Positions 29,216 through 36,881 of a stretch of DNA of 64,000 nt are shown one piece after another. Location of the stretch: positions 1 through 64,000 of the forward strand of contig CAZSNF010000015.1 in the NCBI GenBank assembly GCA_964608315.1. Direction: 5' to 3'. The notes under the pieces were generated by a model. The model made no database searches and was not told where the DNA came from. It worked only from the letters and a program-made list of their open reading frames with translations. This DNA comes from VXPQ01 sp964608315. Lineage in GTDB: Bacteria; Bacteroidota; Rhodothermia; Rhodothermales; VXPQ01. Position 1 is the first letter of the stretch, and each line of letters opens with the position of its first letter. The position numbers were made by a program, and so were the translations under genes.

Positions 29216-31435
29216 CTACCATAACACCTTGATCAGCAATTTGACGTTGCGGCCCTGCTCCGGCATGATGCTCTTTACGCGCGACAGATGATCCCGGTAT
29301 TCGATGTTCGTCGCATTCTCGACGCCGATATCGAAAGTGTACAAAAAGCGGCCCAGCGAAAGATAGTACTGCGCATGCCCCCCGAACACGACATATCCAT
29401 CGGTCGGTTCTTCGAACGCGCCCAGACGATCCTGACGACGGGCCGCCTCTGCAGAACCGGATATTCTGATTTTTCCGCTGGCGTACGCCGCTTCCACACG
29501 CCCCCGCAAGGGAGGAATAAAGGACATCGATTCGTCGACGTCGATCAACGTGCCCCGGACATACGCGCCCGACCCGGAAAGCGTTACGGAAGAGAACATT
29601 TGCAGCGCAAAGGAAGCCTCTGACCCCGTCATGCGCACCGTCGATCCGGTTTGCTGATATACCGGGAGGAGCGTACGTACGTTGAGCTGGCCCGTGTTTC
29701 GGGGATAAATGTAATCCCGGACATAGTTGTGATACGCGTTCAGCGATCCGGAAAAACGCTCGCCGCGGTATTCTGCGAACGCCTCAAGGCCCAGTCCCTT
29801 TTCCACGCTCAGGTCCGCATTGCCTATCTCGAACGTATAGGCCGCCAAATGAGGCCCCGCCGAGAAAAGTTCTTCGATACCCGGTACGCGAATGGAGCGT
29901 ACGCCGCCCACGCCCGCGAAAGCGTCGCTTCCGAATCGACGCAAGACACGAAAAGAACCGGAAAAACCCCCGACCGTTCGGTTGCGAACCCGACCTGCGC
30001 GCGTTTCCACGCCCACGACGCCGGGACGCACGGCGCGAAAATCGTAGCGAAGCGCTCCCTGCAGCGACAGGCTTCTCAGGTTGATATCCTGATACCGGAA
30101 GACCGCCGCCGTCCATTCCCGCGAATCCGGCGTGAACGTAAGCCCGCCGGAAGCAAAATCGCGATGTCCAGCCCAAAAGCCAGTCAAGCGGGAACTTCTC
30201 TGATTGTGAACGCGCGAAAGAAAGCGCCCGTAATACGACAAAAGCCCGAATTCGACGCCGAGCGCACCGTTTGATTCGTACTCCTGATGCAGATACCTCG
30301 TAAACGATCCCTCGAATTCGAGATGCGATAACCGGGGAACCTTATCCAGAAGCAGGCCCTTCGTTTTCAGGTGACGGCGGGACAGATCAATGTCCACGCC
30401 GTTCGGATGCGCCCCGACGAATCCGCCCGGTATGCCATACCGGGACGCGTAATAACTGCCCGAAACGCCCGCATGCCCCCATGAGCCAAGACGGCTTATT
30501 CCAAACGAACCGTTGCCGGTAGTCAAGGCGGTATTGGTCAATACGCCGACCGGCGTGGATACGTCCCCCGAATTGCGCATACTGCCGTCGGCGCGCACGG
30601 CGAAACCGGCCGCGGGCGTCTCAACGCTGAACCCGCCCGAAATCCCGTCGTTGACGGATTGCCCCTGAAGCACGCCGACGACATGCGTCTCCGAAGGCAT
30701 GGCCTCGGGCACATACCCGCGGACCGCATTCACCACGCCGCCCAGCGCACTTGAGCTGTAAAGCAACGCGGCCGGTCCGCGAATCACCTCAATCCGTTCC
30801 GTCAGCAGCGGATCTATCGTCACCGCATGATCGGCGGACGTGGCGGACAGGTCACCGGTCCGCCCGCCATCCTCCATAACGAGCAACCGCTCGCCGCCCA
30901 GGCCTCGAAGCACGGGTCGGGCGGGCGCGGGACCCATGGATCGGATGGAAATGCCGGGCTCGTTGTCGAGCGTTTCAGCGAGCGTCGTTCCGAGATGCTG
31001 CCGAAGCCGCTTGCCCCCCATCTCCATATCCGACTCGCGCAGGATATCGGACTCGCTCTCCCCGACCACCACGACTTCCTCCAGTTCGATCCGGGAAACC
31101 GACATGCGCAGCACGACGCGGGACGTATCCGAACCGGCGACGCCAGTCGCAACCCGACTTGCCGCCGGCTCATAGCCTACGCGCCAGACTCTGAGCGTAT
31201 GCGCGCCGGGCGACAGAAAACGAATCTCGAAATGGCCTTGCCGATCCGTTCTGGCGTTGCGGTTGGCCTCTTCCGCCAGCACCTGGGCATGGCGAACAGG
31301 CTCCCCCGTTTCCGCATCCTCGACAGATCCCGCAATCACCGCCGTATGCTGGGCTTGCAACGCTCCGGCTGTCGCTACCGCACAACACGCTGCAAGCCCG
31401 GCCCGGCACAACCATTGGCTTTTGCAACAACGCAT
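29216..31435 (-). CDS. TonB-dependent outer-membrane receptor, ZnuD-like (probable zinc)
   Basis: A 739-residue receptor with a signal peptide (cleavage near GALQAQ), a carboxypeptidase-regulatory-like beta domain (about 31-118), a plug domain (about 135-245; RPVLRGLGGERLLVMEDGG and RIEVIRGPAALLYSSSALGG), and a beta-barrel ending in LLIKVLW, with the terminal aromatic. The plug sequence is closest, from memory, to ZnuD-type zinc/haem receptors. It is the last gene of a three-gene minus-strand operon with a His-rich lipoprotein (4 bp upstream) and a Cys/His secreted protein, which supports metal uptake. Zinc is favoured over copper or haem but not proven. Confidence 0.88.
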   Translation of the reverse strand: MRCCKSQWLCRAGLAACCAVATAGALQAQHTAVIAGSVEDAETGEPVRHAQVLAEEANRNARTDRQGHFEIRFLSPGAHTLRVWRVGYEPAASRVATGVAGSDTSRVVLRMSVSRIELEEVVVVGESESDILRESDMEMGGKRLRQHLGTTLAETLDNEPGISIRSMGPAPARPVLRGLGGERLLVMEDGGRTGDLSATSADHAVTIDPLLTERIEVIRGPAALLYSSSALGGVVNAVRGYVPEAMPSETHVVGVLQGQSVNDGISGGFSVETPAAGFAVRADGSMRNSGDVSTPVGVLTNTALTTGNGSFGISRLGSWGHAGVSGSYYASRYGIPGGFVGAHPNGVDIDLSRRHLKTKGLLLDKVPRLSHLEFEGSFTRYLHQEYESNGALGVEFGLLSYYGRFLSRVHNQRSSRLTGFWAGHRDFASGGLTFTPDSREWTAAVFRYQDINLRSLSLQGALRYDFRAVRPGVVGVETRAGRVRNRTVGGFSGSFRVLRRFGSDAFAGVGGVRSIRVPGIEELFSAGPHLAAYTFEIGNADLSVEKGLGLEAFAEYRGERFSGSLNAYHNYVRDYIYPRNTGQLNVRTLLPVYQQTGSTVRMTGSEASFALQMFSSVTLSGSGAYVRGTLIDVDESMSFIPPLRGRVEAAYASGKIRISGSAEAARRQDRLGAFEEPTDGYVVFGGHAQYYLSLGRFLYTFDIGVENATNIEYRDHLSRVKSIMPEQGRNVKLLIKVLW

Positions 31436-31439
31436 GGCG

Positions 31440-31913
31440 TTACTCCGCCTCCTCCACGGTAACAGAAATGTCGGGAGTCGTGAAGTCGGCGTGATCGTTG
31501 TGCAAAAGTTGAACGCGTATGGCCGTATCGCCCGCCTCGTCTCCTTCCAGCGTAAACGTCCATCGACCGGGATAGGCTACGGTAACGATTTCGTCGCCCT
31601 GAACCACAACGCCGAGGGAAAATTCGTCGTCCAACTCGTCGGCGTGCACCTCCTCCCCATCGTGATCCAGAAACTCGACGGTGATGTCGCCGGTGGTTTC
31701 GCCCTCCGTAACGGTAAGCGACCCGTCTACTTCGGCTTCAAGGACGCGAACCGCTTCGTCGCCGCCGATGACAAGCGCTACGCCCTCCACTTCCTCGGCG
31801 TGATCGTCATGATCGTGGTCATCCTCGGCGGGATTGTCGCAAGCGACCAGTCCGCCCATAAGAGCGGATACCAATAAAATAACGGCAATGCCGTGCAACC
31901 TCGTTGAAAACAT
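31440..31913 (-). CDS. Histidine-rich lipoprotein, probable metal binder
   Basis: A 157-residue lipoprotein. The signal peptide ends in the lipobox LVAC (Cys 25), followed by an acidic His cluster DDHDHDDHAEEVEG that could bind divalent metal. The body has two beta-rich repeats around LEAEVDGSLTVTEGETTGD and VVVQGDEIVTVAYPGRWTF. It is sandwiched between a Cys/His secreted protein gene and a ZnuD-like receptor gene, so a metal-capture role at the cell surface is likely. Confidence 0.8.
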   Translation of the reverse strand: MFSTRLHGIAVILLVSALMGGLVACDNPAEDDHDHDDHAEEVEGVALVIGGDEAVRVLEAEVDGSLTVTEGETTGDITVEFLDHDGEEVHADELDDEFSLGVVVQGDEIVTVAYPGRWTFTLEGDEAGDTAIRVQLLHNDHADFTTPDISVTVEEAE

Positions 31914-31988
31914 GGCTCTCCTCTGATTTTTTCAGTGCGTCTTGTAAAAAAACGCCGTCGGAACAGCGTTTGGATCAAGGATACGTTG

Positions 31989-32040
31989 GCCCGCAAAGCT
32001 CAGAGGCTGAGCAAAGTAGTTTTGACCCGGGTATCCTTAC
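31989..32040 (-). mobile_element. MITE-like element remnant, copy O
   Basis: GGCCCGCAAAGCTCAGAGGCTG and GTAGTTTTGACCCGGGTATCCTTA join the two ends of the element with the middle deleted (compare 55209-55226 and 55428-55450). It lies between the two small metal-locus genes. Confidence 0.5.
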
Positions 32041-32041
32041 G

Positions 32042-32416
32042 TCAAGACGACAAGGGAGGAGCGCGTATTGAGCCGTATAAAAAGAAACGGGAAGCCGGTA
32101 TGGACGGCAAGGCGTACGCCATCGTGCGGACCGGAAACCGCAGCGTCTGGAATTGATCGGAAGCCGAAGCGGTCATCGAACAAGCCGCGCACAGCTCGCA
32201 CGTAAAAACAGGAGCCGGCGTCTGCTCTTCCACCAGAAAATCGGCGCACATACCCGCAGAACCGCGCTGCCCGACCTCGGCGGCCTCCCCATGAGCATGC
32301 TCCAGCGAGCGAATATGCGACAATTCGTGCCCGAACGGCGCCGCCACCGCGCCGCACAACAATACGACCAGCAGCAAAAGGCCTGATCGTTCGATATGCG
32401 TACGCAGCGAAAACAT
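32042..32416 (-). CDS. Small secreted Cys/His protein of the metal locus
   Basis: A 124-residue protein with a signal peptide (LLLLVVLLCGAVAAPFGHEL). It carries clustered His (GHELSHIRSLEHAHGE) and Cys residues (MCADF; FTCELCAACSM), suggesting metal binding or an oxidised Cys pair. No family was firmly recognised; it resembles in size DUF2946-type proteins. It is the first gene of the operon leading to the lipoprotein and TonB-dependent receptor, 128 bp upstream of the lipoprotein gene. Confidence 0.65.
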   Translation of the reverse strand: MFSLRTHIERSGLLLLVVLLCGAVAAPFGHELSHIRSLEHAHGEAAEVGQRGSAGMCADFLVEEQTPAPVFTCELCAACSMTASASDQFQTLRFPVRTMAYALPSIPASRFFLYGSIRAPPLSS

Positions 32417-32525
32417 CTATCCGAATTCCGTGGGCGAGGGAGCGAGCGGAAGCGCGGATCAGGCCGCGACGAGGAATTGCAGGGATTGTCCCCGCGAGGC
32501 GCCTTGCTTCAAGGTTACTCTGATT

Positions 32526-32542
32526 ATTGTTACCCTAACAAT
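32526..32542 (-). promoter_or_regulatory. Candidate Fur/Zur-type operator
   Basis: A perfect palindrome ATTGTTA-CCC-TAACAAT overlapping the -10 end and start region of the promoter at 32541-32569. The shape and A/T content resemble Fur/Zur boxes, and the downstream genes look like zinc uptake. The regulator itself is not in the window. Confidence 0.5.
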
Positions 32543-32569
32543 TTTAGCGCCTGATCAGAGCATGGTCAA
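32541..32569 (-). promoter_or_regulatory. Promoter of the putative zinc operon
   Basis: On the minus strand TTGACC (32564-32569), 17 bp, TAAAAT (32541-32546). The spacer is the MITE terminus sequence CTCTGATCAGG. The leader to the first gene (32416) would be about 118 nt. Confidence 0.5.
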
Positions 32570-32652
32570 TATATTAAAAAAACAAGGCGAAAGCAACGTT
32601 CCGCGAAGCAATTCACCTTATCCTCATTTCGATTCCGCGTACAAGGGCCGCG

Positions 32653-32682
32653 CCGAGCGAGGCGGTTTTGATCAGGGCCTGT
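32653..32682 (-). mobile_element. MITE-end remnant, copy R, at the def stop codon
   Basis: GAGCGAGGCGGTTTTGATCAG followed by GGCCTG matches the outer segment of copy J (55425-55440). The def stop (TCA at 32672-32674 on the plus strand) and its last codons lie inside it. Confidence 0.5.
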
Positions 32683-33238
32683 AATCGGCCTCGACTTTTC
32701 CGCTGGCGACCTCCCGGAGTTTGCGGCGCAACAGACGGCGACGAAACGCGCTGATGCGGTCCACGAAAAAGACGCCCTCCAGATGATCCACTTCATGCTG
32801 AATCACGCGCGCCGCCAAACCGCCCGCCTCGATCTCCTGCGCCTGAAAATGACGGTCCAGGTACGTCATCCGGATGCGTTCGGGACGGCGAACCGTCTCG
32901 ACGATGTCCGGAATGGATAAACACCCCTCCTCGAATTCGCTTTCCTCGTCGCTCTCCTCGATAATTTCAGGGTTGACGAACGCCATGGCTTCCCGAACCT
33001 GTTCCTGTTCCCGCGCATGTTCCCGGCCCCCGGCGGGCCGTATTTCCGCCGCTAGCTCGGCCACGAAGATGCGCTCCGTACGACCCACCTGCGGAGCGGC
33101 CAGGCCAATGCCCCCGGCGCGCCGCATGGTCTCGATCATATCGTCGATCAGTTGGCGAATGCTTGCACTGTCGCCCGGCACTTCGTCGGCGCCGCGGCGA
33201 AGGACGGAATCGCCATACAAGCGAATGGGAAGAATCAT
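32672..33238 (-). CDS. def: Peptide deformylase
   Basis: A 188-residue metalloenzyme that removes the N-formyl group from nascent proteins. All three family motifs are present: GIGLAAPQVG (about 44-53), EGCLSIP with the metal Cys, and HEVDHLEG with two metal His and the catalytic Glu. An acidic insert (EESDEESEF) precedes the second motif, and the C-terminus is basic. The start ATG 33238 gives the usual MILPIRLYGDSVLR and overlaps the ruvX stop by 4 bp. The last codons and stop lie in a MITE-end remnant. Confidence 0.96.
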   Translation of the reverse strand: MILPIRLYGDSVLRRGADEVPGDSASIRQLIDDMIETMRRAGGIGLAAPQVGRTERIFVAELAAEIRPAGGREHAREQEQVREAMAFVNPEIIEESDEESEFEEGCLSIPDIVETVRRPERIRMTYLDRHFQAQEIEAGGLAARVIQHEVDHLEGVFFVDRISAFRRRLLRRKLREVASGKVEADYRP

Positions 33239-33681
33239 GGAACCGGGCAGGAAGTCGATTCCTGCGTTTCGTCTATGTAATCCTGAAGAATGACCGCCGC
33301 CGCCGCCGCATCTACTCGTTCCTTTCGGCAACGGGCTTTCTTGCGGACGCCCGCCCGGAACAGTAATTTTCTTGCCCGAACCGAGGAATGCCGTTCGTCC
33401 TGCATCACCACGTTTTTTTCGGGAAAACGACTGGACAACCGGCGAACGAAAGAGCGAACGACCTCCGTAGCCGCTCCTTCTTCGCCCGACAACGTCAAAG
33501 GCCACCCCACCACGATCGTATCGAATCCGGGATCCTCATGCAGGCGCGCCAGCGCTTGCAACGCCTCCTCGCCGGAATACGCTCCGACCGATTGCGCATA
33601 CAGCCGAAACGGATCGGATATGGCCAGGCCGACGCGCTGCGCGCCATAATCGACGCCGACGATGCGAGGCAAAGCGTTCAT
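33235..33681 (-). CDS. ruvX: Putative Holliday junction resolvase / pre-16S rRNA nuclease (YqgF)
   Basis: A 148-residue RNase H-fold protein. VGVDYGAQRVGLAISDP at the start carries the first acidic catalytic residue, VVGWPLTLSGEEG is the family signature, and QDERHSSVRA and RVDAAAAAVILQDYI complete the active site. In E. coli YqgF processes the 5' end of 16S rRNA; a recombination role has also been proposed. Translationally coupled to def by a 4-bp overlap. Confidence 0.92.
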   Translation of the reverse strand: MNALPRIVGVDYGAQRVGLAISDPFRLYAQSVGAYSGEEALQALARLHEDPGFDTIVVGWPLTLSGEEGAATEVVRSFVRRLSSRFPEKNVVMQDERHSSVRARKLLFRAGVRKKARCRKERVDAAAAAVILQDYIDETQESTSCPVP

Positions 33682-33696
33682 GACCGGAATACGCTG

Positions 33697-33780
33697 GGGA
33701 TACTCTGATTAAATCTGCAAAGTTCAGAGGCTGCGAGGGGCGCTCTGGCAAGGAATGACGAAGCAGCGTGGCAGGCCCCG
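33697..33780 (-). mobile_element. MITE-like element, copy H (right part, inverted)
   Basis: GATACTCTGATTAAATCTGC followed by AAGTTCAGAGGCTGCGAGG and the loop segment AAGGAATGACGAAGCAGC, in reverse orientation. It is truncated just before the stop codon of the HU-family gene. Confidence 0.75.
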
Positions 33781-33783
33781 GGT

Positions 33784-34191
33784 TTACGACGAATTGGCGG
33801 CGTCCGCATCGCGCTTGTCGCCTGCGGATGCGCCGCCGTCCGCCGGCGACAAGGGAACCCGCAATACTTCCCGCAACCGCTTCCCCGGACGAAAGTGCGT
33901 CTTGCGGCGACTGGGAATGAAGACCGTCTCGTTTGTCCTCGGATTGCGGGCCTTCGGCTTGGGGCGGGTCTTCTTGACCTCGAACACGCCGAATTCGCGC
34001 AGCTCAATGCGAACCTCCGGATCCGCATCCATCATAATGTCGCGGAGAGCGCCAAGCACCGCGCGAACCCAGGGATCCGCCTTGTACACGGGCTCGTCCA
34101 TGGTTTCGGCCACGCGACGGGCCACGTCTTTTCGGGTTTGCGTACGGGATGGGGAGGGCATGATCGTCGTCTTTAACGCACTGTTATCCAT
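33784..34191 (-). CDS. HU/IHF-family DNA-binding protein with C-terminal extension
   Basis: A 135-residue histone-like protein. The dimerisation helices (RKDVARRVAETMDEPVYKAD) are followed by FGVFEVKKTRPKPKARNPRT and the DNA-binding arm (NETVFIPSRRKTHFRPGKRL). The tail of about 25 residues (SPADGGASAGDKRDADAANS) exceeds the usual 90-100-residue form. Both ATG 34191 and ATG 34161 are possible starts; the shorter one begins directly at the family homology (MPSPSRTQTRKD). The role is DNA bending and nucleoid structure; which HU/IHF branch is unclear. Confidence 0.9.
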   Translation of the reverse strand: MDNSALKTTIMPSPSRTQTRKDVARRVAETMDEPVYKADPWVRAVLGALRDIMMDADPEVRIELREFGVFEVKKTRPKPKARNPRTNETVFIPSRRKTHFRPGKRLREVLRVPLSPADGGASAGDKRDADAANSS

Positions 34192-34205
34192 AAGGATACA
34201 ATATA

Positions 34206-34371
34206 GGATACTCTGATTAAACCTGTTTCGATCAGCGCCGCTTCGCGTTCGCGCGAACAGGAGATTGTGACGGCGTCGTCGAAATCAGCGGTAAACGCTG
34301 CGGATTCGGAGCATGGCGGACGCGAAGCGCCCTTCGGGAGGCTGCGAGAGACGCACTGGCATGTCATTCCT
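34206..34371 (+). mobile_element. MITE-like element, copy I (left two-thirds)
   Basis: Left terminus GGATACTCTGATTAAACCTG, then GATCAGCGCCGCTTCGCGTT, GACGGCGTCGTCGAAATCAGC and GCGCCCTTCGGGAGGCTGCG, up to TGTCATTCCTC. There it runs into the rel gene, whose last codons (GAG GAA TGA) are element sequence. Confidence 0.8.
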
Positions 34372-36607
34372 CGAACCGATACACGCCGTGAATTCCATCT
34401 ATGCGCTTGAGCCGCTCGATAACGCGCCGAAGATGCGACAAATCCGTCACCGAGCATACGATCGCGCCTTCGAATACGCCATCTTCGGAATCCACGGTGA
34501 TAGAGCGAATATTCGTTTTCAGGTTTTTGGAAATCACGGTCGTGATGTCGCTGACGATACCCACGCGATCCTCTCCCATCACCCGCAAACCGGATAAAAA
34601 ATGTACGTCTTTCTGCCTGCTCCATTCCACTGAAACGATGCGGTCCGGGTGGTTCACAAGCAGGCCGGGCGCGTTCCGGCAATTCACGCGGTGAATCTTT
34701 ATGCCTTCGCTGCGGCTTACGTATCCGAACACATCGTCTCCGGGAATCGGATTACAGCAAGGCGCATACCGCGTAACGATATCCGTATGCAATTCCCCAT
34801 CGATTTCAAGCGCCGGACGAGCGGTTATCTGGGCCGAATCCCGAAAATCCTCGTAGCGCAGCCGAAGTCCTTCCTGTTCGGCGGATTCGCCTTCCTCTTC
34901 CTTGCGCCCGCGCGACTCGCCCCGAACGAATTTCACGAAATCCTTCGCGTCGAAAAGTCCCGTCCCGATCTCGTAAAACATTTGCTGGGCGTTCGGAAAC
35001 TTGAGTCGGTTGGCCACCCGGCGCAGTTTCTGCTCATTGACCTGCAAGCCTGCCCTGTCGAGTTTTTTCCTGAGCGTTTCCCGACCCAGGTCGATGCTCC
35101 GGCGACGCTTCTCGTTGATAGAATGCCGTATCCTGCTGCGCGCCTTGTGCGTAACGACGAACTTCATCCAGTCGGGGTTCGGCGCTTGCTTCTTCGACGT
35201 AATGATCTCCACCTGATCGCCGCTCTGCAGTTTGTACGAAAGCGGCGCCATCCTGCCATTCACTTTCGCCCCGATGCAGTGCATGCCTATTTCCGTATGC
35301 ACCTGAAAAGCGAAATCGACCGGGGTTGCATGGCGGGGCAACGTCATCAAGTCCCCCTGCGGAGTGAAAATATAGATTTCCTCGTCGTATAAATTGAGCC
35401 GAAACTCCTTGACGAATTCCGTGGCGTGCTCCGGGTTGGGATTTTCAAGAATATCCCGCACCCAGTCCAGGAATTGCTCCATCCCCCGGTCCCGGTCGCT
35501 CACCGCCTCCTTGTATTTCCAGTGCGCCGCCACGCCGCGCTCGGCGATGGCGTGCATTTCTTCCGTTCGAATCTGCACTTCCACCCGCCGCCCCGCCGGA
35601 CCGAGCACCGTCGTGTGCAAACTCTGGTATCCGTTGGATTTGGGCACCGAAATAAAATCCCGAAAGCGTTCCGGCAACGGTTTGTACAAGTCCGTAATGA
35701 TCGAATACACCCGCCAGCAATCTTCTTTGCCCTTCTTGCCCGCGCTTTTCAGCACAATGCGAATGGCGAGCAAGTCGTATATCTCTTCGATCGGCTTATC
35801 CGTCCGCTTCATCTTCCGCCAGATCGAATAGATGTTCTTCGACCGGCCCGCCATCTCGAAATCGAATCCATCGCCCTCGAGGCGCTCCCGCAACGGTTGG
35901 ATAAAACGGCGCACATAGCCGTCCCGCTCGACTTTGGTCGCCTGCAAACTTCGCACGACGCCGCGGTATTCTTCCGGGTGGAGGATTTTCAGGGAAATAT
36001 CTTCCAACTCCGCCTTGATCGCGTGCAGCCCGAAACGGTGGGCGAGCGGCGCAAAGAGGTCCAGGGTCTCGCTCGCAATCTTGAGTTGCTTCTGCTTGGG
36101 AAGCGACCCGATGGTCCGCAAATTGTGCAGCCGGTCCGCAAACTTGATAAGAATGACGCGGATGTCCGTCGCCATGGACAGCATAAGCTTGCGGACATTC
36201 TCGGCCTGACCCAGTTCGCGGCTCCAGAAAACTCCCCGTATCTTGGTCAACCCATCGACGATGTTCGAAACCGCGTCGCCGAATTCTTCCCGTATGAGGT
36301 TCAGGGAAAATTCCGTGTCCTCCACCGTGTCGTGCAACAGCGCCGAAACCACGCTGACATCGTCGAACCCGATATCCCTGGCCACGATCGTCGCCACTTC
36401 AATGGGGTGCGTAATGAACCTTTCCCCCGAGGCGCGCCGGTCGTTTCGATGGGCCCAATAGCCCAGCATGAAGGCGCGCCGGATCATATCCTCGTCCACC
36501 GACCGCAGGGATTGGCGACACGCAACGAGCAAGTCGTTGAGCCCGGACTCGAATTCCGGTTCGACCTGCAAGTCGGTATTGCTCAGAATGGAAGAAGCGC
36601 GCAGCAT
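34364..36607 (-). CDS. rel: Bifunctional (p)ppGpp synthetase/hydrolase, Rel/SpoT family
   Basis: A 747-residue stringent-response enzyme. The hydrolase HD domain (about 45-195) is intact, with HPIEVATIVARDIGFDD and HDTVED near residue 92. The synthetase domain (about 235-350) includes RSKNIYSIWRKMKR and SVPKSNGYQSLHTTV. TGS begins at IFTPQGDLMTLPRHATPVDF and a C-terminal ACT domain ends the protein (GVYRFEE). An intact HD site implies both synthesis and hydrolysis of ppGpp. The stop and last two codons come from MITE copy I. It is divergent from the Calx-beta gene across a 270-bp gap with an (AG)n tract. Confidence 0.96.
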   Translation of the reverse strand: MLRASSILSNTDLQVEPEFESGLNDLLVACRQSLRSVDEDMIRRAFMLGYWAHRNDRRASGERFITHPIEVATIVARDIGFDDVSVVSALLHDTVEDTEFSLNLIREEFGDAVSNIVDGLTKIRGVFWSRELGQAENVRKLMLSMATDIRVILIKFADRLHNLRTIGSLPKQKQLKIASETLDLFAPLAHRFGLHAIKAELEDISLKILHPEEYRGVVRSLQATKVERDGYVRRFIQPLRERLEGDGFDFEMAGRSKNIYSIWRKMKRTDKPIEEIYDLLAIRIVLKSAGKKGKEDCWRVYSIITDLYKPLPERFRDFISVPKSNGYQSLHTTVLGPAGRRVEVQIRTEEMHAIAERGVAAHWKYKEAVSDRDRGMEQFLDWVRDILENPNPEHATEFVKEFRLNLYDEEIYIFTPQGDLMTLPRHATPVDFAFQVHTEIGMHCIGAKVNGRMAPLSYKLQSGDQVEIITSKKQAPNPDWMKFVVTHKARSRIRHSINEKRRRSIDLGRETLRKKLDRAGLQVNEQKLRRVANRLKFPNAQQMFYEIGTGLFDAKDFVKFVRGESRGRKEEEGESAEQEGLRLRYEDFRDSAQITARPALEIDGELHTDIVTRYAPCCNPIPGDDVFGYVSRSEGIKIHRVNCRNAPGLLVNHPDRIVSVEWSRQKDVHFLSGLRVMGEDRVGIVSDITTVISKNLKTNIRSITVDSEDGVFEGAIVCSVTDLSHLRRVIERLKRIDGIHGVYRFEE

Positions 36608-36740
36608 GACAGATGACAGAGGGTGACGAAGATCGGGTTCGGCGTTCGGTTCTTACGCTCGCCCTCCTTCGACAAGCGCAATGGAAATTGTTAATATTTT
36701 GTTAAATCGAATTTTCCGCGAACGGTTTCCCTCAGAAAAT

Positions 36741-36789
<49 letters not shown>

Positions 36790-36800
36790 CCGTGAATCTT

Positions 36801-36829
36801 TTGAAAAGAAAAAAAGTGTAAGTTATATC
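36801..36829 (+). promoter_or_regulatory. Candidate promoter of the Calx-beta gene
   Basis: TTGAAA (36801-36806), 17 bp, TATATC (36824-36829), directly downstream of the AG tract. The predicted start is near 36836, 46 bp before ATG 36882. Confidence 0.5.
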
Positions 36830-36881
36830 GTTTTTCTGCGAGATGTCTTGGACGCAGGAAAAAAACAAGTGAGTAAGTACG

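Larger units (their letters stand above)
32513..32570 (-). mobile_element. MITE-end remnants, copy N
   Basis: GGTTACTCTGATTATTG and GCGCCTGATCAGAGCATGG resemble two facing element ends with almost all internal sequence lost. The promoter and palindrome at 32526-32569 are made partly of this remnant. Confidence 0.5.
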
